Source: CAZTGZ01 sp044339595 (GTDB lineage Bacteria; Bacteroidota; Bacteroidia; NS11-12g; UBA9320). Taken from it: a DNA stretch of 7,512 nucleotides. The stretch lies in the NCBI GenBank assembly GCA_044339595.1, contig JBIIVF010000120.1, positions 1-7,512 of the forward strand, given 5' to 3'. The translations under genes and the position numbers were made by a program. The notes below the pieces were generated by a model. That model was given only the letters and a program-made list of their open reading frames with translations, searched no databases and was not told the DNA's origin. Below are positions 1 through 5,711 of the stretch, in pieces; positions within the stretch are counted from its first letter, which is position 1; the number at the start of each line of letters is the position of its first letter.

Positions 1-2
1 CC

Positions 3-224
3 CTCAATGGAGCCTTAATTTTGGTGAATATCAAAACAATTCTGCCCATAACGCCCATGTTCATGCTGAGCGTCTATTATATGTATTGGGCGATGATCCA
101 CATCAAGACAGGGCCAAACCTGACGGAAGAAGGAAAAAGAATAGAGCTGCTTGTTGGCGCCTTTGCATTTTTCGCATTTCTGTCCATAGGTTGGCTTTAT
201 TATATCAACCGAAAAAGATGGTAA
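3..224 (+). CDS. Small two-helix membrane protein, probably 5'-truncated by the window edge
   Basis: I do not recognise the family. The frame is open leftwards to the window edge with no in-frame stop, so the true start may lie outside. Within the window possible starts are TTG at 21, GTG at 24 and ATG at 57. Two hydrophobic stretches are visible: one around PITPMFMLSVYYMYWAMI and one around LLVGAFAFFAFLSIGWLYYI. They are separated by a charged segment containing TEEGKRIE, and the protein ends in the basic tail NRKRW. This fits a small inner-membrane protein or the last two helices of a larger one. Its TAA stop is 1 nt before the ATG of the serine hydrolase gene, so the two are very likely co-transcribed and possibly translationally coupled. 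No function is proposed. Confidence 0.6.
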   Translation, partial: LNGALILVNIKTILPITPMFMLSVYYMYWAMIHIKTGPNLTEEGKRIELLVGAFAFFAFLSIGWLYYINRKRW

Positions 225-225
225 G

Positions 226-1386
226 ATGAAAAACAACAAACGCAAATACCTTGTCTATTTGATTTTAGGGGTGGCCTTGATCCATAGCTTCCTGCTGCTC
301 ACCGGCAACACGCATTTTTATTCAGTCATGCGTCAGACCATTCTCAAAGGAAGATTGGGGCCTTCGATTGACGAATATTTCATCCATCCGAATCGGACCG
401 TTCATCCGGGGACACCTGTGCCATGGCCCAAGGATGAAAAGTACAATCAAGCTGCATTCACCGAAAAGGAAAAGGAAGTGCATCAAAAATATCAAACCGT
501 TTCCTTTTGTGTGATTCAAGATGGGAAATTGGTGTTTGATCATTATGCACCGGGATATTCAGATACTTCTAAAACCAATTCGTGGTCTGTGGCTAAATCC
601 ATTGTTTCGATATTGCTGGGGATTGCCATACGCGAAGGGGAGATTGAGAGTTTGGATGAACCCATTGATCAATACTTACCTGAATATCAAGGCTCAGGTA
701 TTACTTTGCGCCATCTGCTTGCCATGAGTTCAGGCATCAATTTCGTTGAACAATACATGAACCCTTTCGGTTTTGCTGCGAAGGCTCTTTATGGAAAAGA
801 CAATCGGAAACTGGTGAAAAATTACAAACCGGTTTCAAAACCCATGCAGATTTTTGATTATCAAAGTGGAAATACGCTGTTGTTGGGATATGTGCTCAAA
901 GCAGCTACCGGTAAAAGTGTGAGCGAATATGCTTCAGAGAAACTTTGGAGTAGGATAGGGGCCGAACATCCAGCTTTATGGAGTTTGGATGCAGTGAACC
1001 AAGAGGAAAGGGCCTTTTGCTGTTTCAATAGCAATGCAACGGATTTTGCGCGGATTGGACAATTGTATCTCAACCAGGGTATCTGGGAAGGAGATACCAT
1101 TGTGAATCCGGATTTTGTCAGGGAAACTACGTCCTTGGCTCCCCTAAAATTAAAGGAAGGAACGACCAACGATCAGTACGCCTATCATTGGTGGGTGACA
1201 CGATTCAATGATGAACAAATTTTTTATGCAAGAGGAATACAGGGGCAGTATATTTTCATGATTCCTACCACCAAAACGGTCATAGTGCGTTTAGGAAGAA
1301 AGCGCGACGAAGAGAAAGTAAATGGCGTGCCTCCGGACGTTTGGGAATATCTGAAAATGGGGACTCGAATTGCGGCTGCTTCCTAG
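226..1386 (+). CDS. Membrane-anchored serine hydrolase, class C beta-lactamase / penicillin-binding protein-like fold
   Basis: This is a 386-aa protein of the beta-lactamase-related serine hydrolase family (Pfam Beta-lactamase; the group that includes 6-aminohexanoate-dimer hydrolase and EstB-type esterases). A basic N-terminus (MKNNKRK) is followed by a hydrophobic helix at about residues 8-26 with no clear cleavage site, so it is probably anchored in the inner membrane facing the periplasm. The nucleophile motif SxxK is S121-V-A-K124. The second motif is Y212-Q-S-G-N216, the YxSGN/D form seen in NylB-like members. The family segment HLLAMSSGI is at 163-171. The usual C-terminal K/H-T/S-G triad is not obvious; ARGIQGQ at 335-341 occupies that place. 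The length is normal for the family. The substrate cannot be told from sequence; members include esterases, amidases and peptidases, and true beta-lactamase activity should not be assumed. It follows the small membrane protein by 1 nt and converges on lptB. Confidence 0.9.
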   Translation: MKNNKRKYLVYLILGVALIHSFLLLTGNTHFYSVMRQTILKGRLGPSIDEYFIHPNRTVHPGTPVPWPKDEKYNQAAFTEKEKEVHQKYQTVSFCVIQDGKLVFDHYAPGYSDTSKTNSWSVAKSIVSILLGIAIREGEIESLDEPIDQYLPEYQGSGITLRHLLAMSSGINFVEQYMNPFGFAAKALYGKDNRKLVKNYKPVSKPMQIFDYQSGNTLLLGYVLKAATGKSVSEYASEKLWSRIGAEHPALWSLDAVNQEERAFCCFNSNATDFARIGQLYLNQGIWEGDTIVNPDFVRETTSLAPLKLKEGTTNDQYAYHWWVTRFNDEQIFYARGIQGQYIFMIPTTKTVIVRLGRKRDEEKVNGVPPDVWEYLKMGTRIAAAS

Positions 1387-2105
1387 CGAAGTACGAAATT
1401 CTGTCCGAGATATACTTTTCTAACCATTTCATCAGAAGCCAATTCTTGTGCTGTACCGGCTTTGAGGATTTTTCCTTCAAACAACAAATAAGCCCGGTTG
1501 GTGATCGACAAGGTTTCATGCACATTGTGGTCGGTAATCAGCACCCCAATATTCTTTTCAACCAGTTTGCGCACAATCATCTGTATGTCTTCCACGGCAA
1601 TGGGGTCAACACCGGCAAAGGGCTCATCCAACAAAATAAATTTTGGGTCGGCGGCCAATGCTCTTGCAATTTCGGTTCTGCGGCGTTCACCACCCGAAAG
1701 CAAGCGACCTTCATTTTTTCTTACCTTATTTAATCCGAACTCTTCGAGCAAGGTTTCGAGTTTTTCTTTTTGAGCGCTTTTGCTCATTTTGGTCATTTCA
1801 AGCACCGCTAAGATGTTGTCTTCCACGGTTAAAGTTCTGAAAACAGAGGCTTCCTGTGGCAAATAACCGATGCCATTTTTAGCGCGCTTATACATTGGGA
1901 AACGGGTGATGTCTGCATCATCCAGATATACCTTTCCTTCATCCGGTTTGATCAGACCCACTACCATATAAAAAGTTGTCGTCTTCCCAGCACCATTAGG
2001 GCCTAATAGTCCAACAATTTCACCTTGATTCACCTCAATCGAAACTTGATCAACCACTTTCCGTTTCCGGTATTGTTTAACCAGATTTTCTGCCCTTAAA
2101 ATCAT
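1383..2105 (-). CDS. lptB: LPS export ABC transporter ATP-binding protein LptB
   Basis: LptB is the cytoplasmic ATPase of the LptB2FGC complex, which extracts lipopolysaccharide from the inner membrane and drives it to the outer membrane. The 240-aa length is typical. Seen motifs, in order: Walker A GPNGAGKT at 35-42, Q-loop Gln84 in YLPQEAS, signature LSGGE at 136-140 followed by the family-typical RRRTEIARAL, Walker B FILLDE at 156-161 with catalytic Glu161, D-loop GVDP at 165-168, and switch His193 in ITDHN. The N-terminal LRAENLVKQYRKRKVV and the sequence around the signature match LptB rather than LivF/LivG relatives. No lptA, lptC or lptF/G gene is next to it here. The start ATG lies 4 nt after a TAnnTTTG promoter element. 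Its TAG stop overlaps the stop of the convergent hydrolase gene, leaving no room for an intergenic terminator. Confidence 0.95.
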   Translation of the reverse strand: MILRAENLVKQYRKRKVVDQVSIEVNQGEIVGLLGPNGAGKTTTFYMVVGLIKPDEGKVYLDDADITRFPMYKRAKNGIGYLPQEASVFRTLTVEDNILAVLEMTKMSKSAQKEKLETLLEEFGLNKVRKNEGRLLSGGERRRTEIARALAADPKFILLDEPFAGVDPIAVEDIQMIVRKLVEKNIGVLITDHNVHETLSITNRAYLLFEGKILKAGTAQELASDEMVRKVYLGQNFVLR

Positions 2106-2109
2106 GCGA

Positions 2110-2117
2110 CAAAGTTA
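2110..2117 (-). promoter_or_regulatory. Candidate -7 promoter element of lptB (TAACTTTG)
   Basis: Read on the minus strand, TAACTTTG matches the Bacteroidota -7 consensus TAnnTTTG exactly and ends only 4 nt (TCGC) before the lptB ATG. No clear -33 TTG/TTTG partner is visible at the expected distance. If active, transcription would begin at or within a few bases of the start codon, giving a leaderless or nearly leaderless mRNA. Confidence 0.5.
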
Positions 2118-2190
2118 GGAGATTTGGAGCAGAAATTAGGGAGTATTACATACTTTGTGAAGTGGTCGAAAATTCAGTTCTCTGCATCAG

Positions 2191-2206
2191 CATTTGTGCA
2201 CAAATG
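2191..2206. promoter_or_regulatory. 16-bp perfect palindrome upstream of lptB, candidate operator
   Basis: CATTTGTGCACAAATG is identical to its own reverse complement over all 16 bases. It lies between the stop of the metalloprotease gene and the lptB start, 86 bp upstream of the lptB ATG. A palindrome without a spacer is a typical shape for the site of a homodimeric regulator. I cannot assign a regulator. One 16-bp palindrome in 7.5 kb is uncommon but not impossible by chance (expectation about 0.1). Confidence 0.3.
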
Positions 2207-2298
2207 TCCGATGATTGAAAATATTTCAACCCCGATAACAAATCATAATAGTTTTTGCATTCCAGCAGAACGGGAGTTGTTTTTCCTTTCGGAGCGTC

Positions 2299-3552
2299 TT
2301 AGCGCTGTATCATAAGAAGCAAAACCTGATAACCTTGTTCATGTAACAACCTTACCGAATATATGCCGGTGGTGATTCTCTCAGGCAAAAAGAGTCTTTG
2401 GCCCTGTATGGCAATATCTTTGAAACACAAAGCACCATTTAAATCCCGGATTTCTATTTCAGCGCGGCCCTTGCCAGGAAGGTTCACCATCAGGTAATCA
2501 CTGGCAGGGTTTGGATATACCAACAAAGCATTCGGGTAGGTTTGGGAAGGGATATCGGAACTTTGATTGAAAACATCTTTACAATCAGCATTGGGTTTCA
2601 TGGGCGTAATTCCGCATCCCCGAAATGCAAAACTCTGGCTCAAGGAAACGTAATACTGTATTGCTCTTCGTTCGGAGGAAGTTATGGAATCACGGCTGCA
2701 CCAGTTATCTGATGGCAATAAGGTTACGGAGGGAAACATACTTTCACCGGGTTCATTCACATGCCCTAAACCCAGCGAATGACCCATTTCATGGTACAGC
2801 ACATAACGAAACTTGGAAGCGCCCGCCGGAGGCTGCCCTTTGCCATAGTACCAATTTTGCTGAGTATTAAATCGCAACAACTGTGTTTGGTTGTAATAAA
2901 ATGTCTCAGCCCCCACTATGCATGATGACCAAAGGCGGTCATTAAATCCTACCACGCCCAGCGCCGAATCAGGACCAATGATATACTTACCTTGCGACAA
3001 ATTGAGTGGAACCCATGAGGTAAGAAGCTCCAGAATATAATTTACCCCTGTTTTACACCTGAATTCCTGCACCACCTCTGCAATGGCCTCTTTGATGATG
3101 GGATTGTTCCAGTAAACCGGGTGCACATACCAGGTAATTCCGCCTTTTTTATTGAGGTCGGTGAGTAAATCATACACAAGCGGATTTGCCTGCCGATATC
3201 CAAGGTTGGCTGTAACCTTCAAGGTGTCGGACGAAATATATTCAACACCGTTGACCCAAACTTTTATTTTGTTGGAATAGGCAACCGGCATTTGTAATTT
3301 TATTTCTGTATTACTCCAGCTGATATAATTAAAACCATTACCTGTATTAGCATCTGTAAAAATGTTTCCTTCGCGAAAAAAAGAAACATAGGAACTGCCG
3401 CGGGTGGCACCAAAACCATTGCCTGTAATGGTGAGCACATCACCCATTCCACCCATTATTTTACGCGGTGAGATACTATAAATTTGCTGAGCTGATGCAG
3501 AAAAAGAAATGCCTAAGAGTAATACAAACAGGAAGGTTTTGACTTGTTGCAT
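2299..3552 (-). CDS. Secreted matrixin-like zinc metalloprotease with IPT/TIG domain and T9SS C-terminal sorting tail
   Basis: This is a 417-aa exported protease. A signal peptide covers residues 1-21 (hydrophobic core FLFVLLLGISFS, likely cut after ASA). Residues 24 to about 115 (SISPRKIMGGMGDVLTITG onward, with the GNGFG turn) look like an IPT/TIG immunoglobulin-like domain. The catalytic part follows, with the zinc-binding motif HEMGHSLGLGH at 254-264 (ligands His254, His258, His264; general base Glu255) and a likely Met-turn at Ser271-Met272. This is the metzincin/matrixin pattern. Residues from about 340 to the end, starting with YPNPASDYL, are a type A Por secretion-system sorting domain. 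It directs export through the type IX system and is normally removed or used for surface attachment. No inhibitory propeptide or cysteine switch is evident. Six cysteines in the mature part could form disulfides. The substrate is unknown. It appears to be its own transcription unit upstream of lptB. Confidence 0.9.
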   Translation of the reverse strand: MQQVKTFLFVLLLGISFSASAQQIYSISPRKIMGGMGDVLTITGNGFGATRGSSYVSFFREGNIFTDANTGNGFNYISWSNTEIKLQMPVAYSNKIKVWVNGVEYISSDTLKVTANLGYRQANPLVYDLLTDLNKKGGITWYVHPVYWNNPIIKEAIAEVVQEFRCKTGVNYILELLTSWVPLNLSQGKYIIGPDSALGVVGFNDRLWSSCIVGAETFYYNQTQLLRFNTQQNWYYGKGQPPAGASKFRYVLYHEMGHSLGLGHVNEPGESMFPSVTLLPSDNWCSRDSITSSERRAIQYYVSLSQSFAFRGCGITPMKPNADCKDVFNQSSDIPSQTYPNALLVYPNPASDYLMVNLPGKGRAEIEIRDLNGALCFKDIAIQGQRLFLPERITTGIYSVRLLHEQGYQVLLLMIQR

Positions 3553-3556
3553 GGGT

Positions 3557-3564
3557 CAAATTTA
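3557..3564 (-). promoter_or_regulatory. Candidate -7 promoter element of the metalloprotease gene (TAAATTTG)
   Basis: On the minus strand TAAATTTG fits TAnnTTTG and is followed by ACCC and then the ATG, the same 4-nt spacing as at lptB. No convincing -33 TTG is seen about 19 nt further upstream. The AT-rich surroundings make a chance match easier here than at lptB, but the identical spacing supports it. Confidence 0.45.
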
Positions 3565-3668
3565 TTAAATATTCAAGACTTTTCGGAAATTCTATCCAAG
3601 CAGTAATGGAAGGATAAAAAAGTAGACACTTAAACGCATTTTTTTAGAAAAAACCATTCTGATAAAAG

Positions 3669-3685
3669 TAAAGTTGCAGCTATTT
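3669..3685 (+). repeat. 17-nt exact direct repeat, copy 1
   Basis: TAAAGTTGCAGCTATTT occurs here and again at 7482-7498 in the same orientation, identical over 17 bases with no extension on either side. At copy 2 it lies inside the right copy of the diverged repeat. Here it is about 90 bp to the left of the left copy. Confidence 0.6.
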
Positions 3686-3752
3686 ATTTTCACCAACCAA
3701 TGGAGGTTTTACTCAACGTCAGCACCTTTTCATTAGGGATATAAAATAAAAG

Positions 3753-3770
3753 AAGGTCAAATCTGACCTT
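3753..3770 (-). terminator. Hairpin with minus-strand T-rich tail, possible terminator
   Basis: AAGGTCA and TGACCTT form a perfect 7-bp stem with a 4-nt AATC loop. On the minus strand the stem is followed by TTCTTTTATTTTAT, a T-rich run consistent with rho-independent termination. No minus-strand gene is recognised just upstream (to the right), so what it would terminate is unknown. Confidence 0.35.
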
Positions 3771-3777
3771 TACCCCG

Positions 3778-3826
3778 TTTTGGCTCCCCCTATGGACGAA
3801 AGAAGCAGTCATAGTTCAATGATTGA
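3778..3826 (+). repeat. Left copy of a diverged ~50-bp direct repeat
   Basis: The segment begins with TTTTGGCTCCCCCT and ends with ATGATTGA. It aligns to 7461-7510 with 37 identical columns out of 50 and one 1-nt gap; the first 14 bases are identical. Both copies have the same orientation, and both have a hairpin with a minus-strand T-rich tail just to the left. Read on the minus strand, the AGGGGGAGCCA end resembles a tRNA acceptor 3' strand plus CCA, but no T-arm can be folded. Confidence 0.5.
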
Positions 3827-4233
3827 TTCTGAGACAATCAGGTAATTGAATATTTCAACTTTCTGAAATTTTATAGAATTTGACTCAATATAGCGAAGCG
3901 TTTTACAGTATTTTGAAAATAGAAGTGATAGAAAGCTTTGTGTTTGCTCGTTATTTTAAAGACAAAATAATCTTCCGAAAACATCTGGATTGGCACACTA
4001 ACAAAAGAAAAAATGGAGAACTAGGCAGAATTACATCACAACAAAAAGTAAAATCAGTATCAAAATAATATATTTGTGAAATCAGATATAACGGAAACGG
4101 AGCAAGCTGGAGAATAACCGGTCAGGAATAATCTGATGAACAGAAATGTTGAGGCGCAGGTTTTAACGCAAGAGTTTGCGCCATCTTATAACCCATAATT
4201 TTTGTTCAATATACCTGAAAAAAATCAGCACCC

Positions 4234-4263
4234 AAAGAGTCAAGTAAACTAAACTCTTTTTTT
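4234..4263 (+). terminator. Weak AT-rich hairpin with T tract
   Basis: AAAGAGT (4234-4240) pairs with ACTCTTT (4253-4259) across a 12-nt loop, and the T run continues to 4263. This has the outline of a plus-strand rho-independent terminator, although the stem is AT-rich. It would separate the cluster starting at 4357 from transcription coming from the left, yet no plus-strand gene is recognised to its left. Confidence 0.35.
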
Positions 4264-4356
4264 AAGGAGGGGTTTGAGACAGAACCATAACGGCAAAAAT
4301 AGGAGAAGTTTTAGCTCCCCTTTTTACATATTTAAAATGAATGAGTTTTAAGAGAC

Positions 4357-4539
4357 ATGGCAACACTAATAAAGAGATTTAAATTCTGCAAGATAGAGGA
4401 GACTGCAGATGCTCTTAGGGTAGCTCATCAGACTATCATAGCCCGCATAAAACAGGGAACGATTAAGAGCCGGAGTATAGGGAGGCCTATACTAATTGCA
4501 GACAATAATAACCTGAGGGCGTTTTCTAATAACTATTAA
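4357..4539 (+). CDS. Small excisionase-type helix-turn-helix DNA-binding protein
   Basis: This is a 60-aa protein. Residues 13-34 (ETADALRVAHQTIIARIKQG is the core) form a helix-turn-helix, followed by IKSRSIGRPILI. The layout EEAAxxLxVxxxTIxxxIKxGxIxxxxxGRxxxI is that of the HTH_17 / MerR-like excisionase superfamily. Members bind DNA as recombination directionality factors (Xis), as small regulators, or as antitoxin-like proteins. The protein is about the minimal size of the family and carries only ten residues before the helix-turn-helix and a short polar tail after it (ADNNNLRAFSNNY). The start ATG follows AAGAGAC. Its stop is 6 nt before the next gene, so it is co-transcribed with the TPR gene. 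No integrase is seen in the window, so a regulatory role on its own operon is as plausible as an excisionase role. Confidence 0.7.
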   Translation: MATLIKRFKFCKIEETADALRVAHQTIIARIKQGTIKSRSIGRPILIADNNNLRAFSNNY

Positions 4540-4545
4540 TCGGAT

Positions 4546-5655
4546 ATGATTATGAAACAGATTTTGATACTGATGGTAGTTTTATTAATTACTTCTTTCA
4601 GTCATAGCCAAACATCAGAGGATTACAATGATATAGGTGCCGTTAAATATAGATTGAATGACTACCTTGGGGCGGTAGAAGATTTTAACCAGGCGATAGA
4701 GCTGAAACCGAATGATGCAATTGCTTACAATAACCGGGGTATTTCAAAAGCTAGATTAAAAGACTACCTCGGAGCGGTAGAAGATTTTAACCAGGCAATA
4801 GAGCTTAATCCGAATGATGCAATCGCGTATAATAACCGAGGTCTTTCAAAAGCTAAATTAGAAGACTACAGAGGAGCTTTGGTAGATTACAATAAATCGA
4901 TTGGGCTTTATCCGAATTACGCAATCGCTTACTATAACCGAGGTCTTTCAAAAGATAGATTAAATGACTTCAGAGGAGCTTTGGCAGATTATAAAAAATC
5001 GATTGAGATTAATCCGAGCGAGGTAGCGGTTTACTATGACTTAGGTCATTCAAAAGTCAGATTGAAAGACTACACAGGAGCTTTATCAGACGCTAAGCTT
5101 AATCCGAATAATGCAGAGGCTCAGTATTACTTGGGTCTTTCAAAAGATAGATCGAAAGACTTCAGAGGAGCTTTAGTAGATTTTTCCAAGGCGATAGAGC
5201 TTAATCCGAATGATGCAATCGCTTACAATAACCGAGGTCTTTTAAAAACCAGATTAGAAGACTACAAAGGAGCTTTAGTAGATTTTTCCAAGGCTATAGA
5301 GCTCAATCCGAATGATGCAATCACTTACTCTAACCGAGGTTTTTCAAAAGATAAATTAAAAGACTTTATAGGAGCTATCGCAGATTATAACATAGCAATT
5401 GAGCTTAATCCGAATGATATAGACGCTTATAATAACCGAGGTCTTTCCAAAGCTAGTTTAAAAGACTTCAAAGGAGCTTTAGAAGATTTTAGCATAGCAA
5501 TTGAACTTAATCCGGATCATGCATCTGCTTATTATAACCGAGGTCTTTCTAAATTCTATGTTGGACAACAAGGTAGCGGCTGTTTAGATTTTTCTTTAGC
5601 TGGAGAGTTGGGATTAAAGCTTGCCTTAGAAGCAGAAAGAGACTTTTGCAAATAG
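4546..5655 (+). CDS. Secreted tetratricopeptide-repeat (TPR) protein
   Basis: This is a 369-aa exported TPR protein. ATG at 4546 and at 4552 are both possible; starting at the second gives a cleaner signal peptide (MKQILILMVVLLITSFSHS, cut before QTSEDY). From residue 27 the chain is a run of 34-residue TPR units beginning YNNRG: at 27, 61, 95, 129, 163, 193, 227, 261, 295 and 329. The typical unit is YNNRGLSKxRLKDYxGALxDFxKAIELNPNDAIA. Unit five (163-192) is only 30 residues because four residues of its second helix are missing. The last unit ends in GSGCLDFSLAGELG...EAERDFCK, the usual closing helix of such proteins, so the gene appears complete. TPRs are protein-interaction scaffolds; after signal cleavage this one would act in the periplasm or outside the cell. 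The partner is unknown. Confidence 0.9.
   Translation: MIMKQILILMVVLLITSFSHSQTSEDYNDIGAVKYRLNDYLGAVEDFNQAIELKPNDAIAYNNRGISKARLKDYLGAVEDFNQAIELNPNDAIAYNNRGLSKAKLEDYRGALVDYNKSIGLYPNYAIAYYNRGLSKDRLNDFRGALADYKKSIEINPSEVAVYYDLGHSKVRLKDYTGALSDAKLNPNNAEAQYYLGLSKDRSKDFRGALVDFSKAIELNPNDAIAYNNRGLLKTRLEDYKGALVDFSKAIELNPNDAITYSNRGFSKDKLKDFIGAIADYNIAIELNPNDIDAYNNRGLSKASLKDFKGALEDFSIAIELNPDHASAYYNRGLSKFYVGQQGSGCLDFSLAGELGLKLALEAERDFCK
4624..5559 (+). repeat. Tandem 102-bp coding repeats within the TPR gene
   Basis: Units start at 4624, 4726, 4828, 4930, 5032, 5122, 5224, 5326, 5428 and 5530. The spacing is 102 nt except for the unit at 5032, which is 90 nt. DNA identity is high even at third codon positions: the stretches around 5167-5224 and 5269-5326 differ at only about three positions in some 58. 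That points to recent tandem duplication or gene conversion rather than old divergence under protein-level constraint. Confidence 0.8.
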
Positions 5656-5711
5656 GCTGCTTCCATAAATATTATACGGCACAATTAGAAACATAAAAAG
5701 TAAAAAGCAAG

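Larger units (their letters stand above)
3553..4356. other. Gene-poor region with hairpins and possible eroded reading frames
   Basis: No convincing gene is seen in about 800 bp. The longest frame (TTG at 3880 to TAA at 4068, plus strand, 62 codons) resembles nothing I can name. It stays open in the same frame for 18 more codons after the stop, to 4129, which would fit a decayed gene but also chance. A 40-codon minus-strand frame (3812 to 3690) contains a perfect hairpin and is probably fortuitous. Other small structures are TGATTG/CAATCA arms at 3820-3825 and 3835-3840, ATTTCA/TGAAAT arms at 3852-3857 and 3864-3869, and GGCGCA/TGCGCC arms at 4153-4158 and 4177-4182 around an 18-nt loop. The region also holds the left diverged repeat and one copy of a 17-nt repeat. 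A promoter for the downstream gene cluster must lie near its right end, but no TAnnTTTG is found immediately before 4357. Confidence 0.5.

Noticed and set aside
1341..1840. Plus-strand frames of 65-130 codons opposite lptB
   Set aside because: They are antisense shadows of the strongly supported lptB reading frame.
2208..2218. CCGATGATTGA shared with 7500-7510 as a third repeat copy
   Set aside because: Eleven matching bases with no extension are expected several times by chance in a window of this size.
2124..2315. 63-codon plus-strand frame between lptB and the metalloprotease
   Set aside because: It runs over the 3' end of the metalloprotease gene on the other strand, contains the palindrome and shows no coding character.
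3690..3812. 40-codon minus-strand frame starting MTASFVHRGSQ
   Set aside because: It is short, contains a perfect hairpin with a T-rich tail, overlaps the diverged repeat and has no recognisable homology, so it is more likely fortuitous.
4147..4193. GTTGAGGCGCA...TGCGCC...TATAAC as an integron attC site
   Set aside because: An attC site needs RYYYAAC on the left and GTTRRRY on the right. Here the triplets are in the opposite arrangement, and no integron integrase or cassette array is present.
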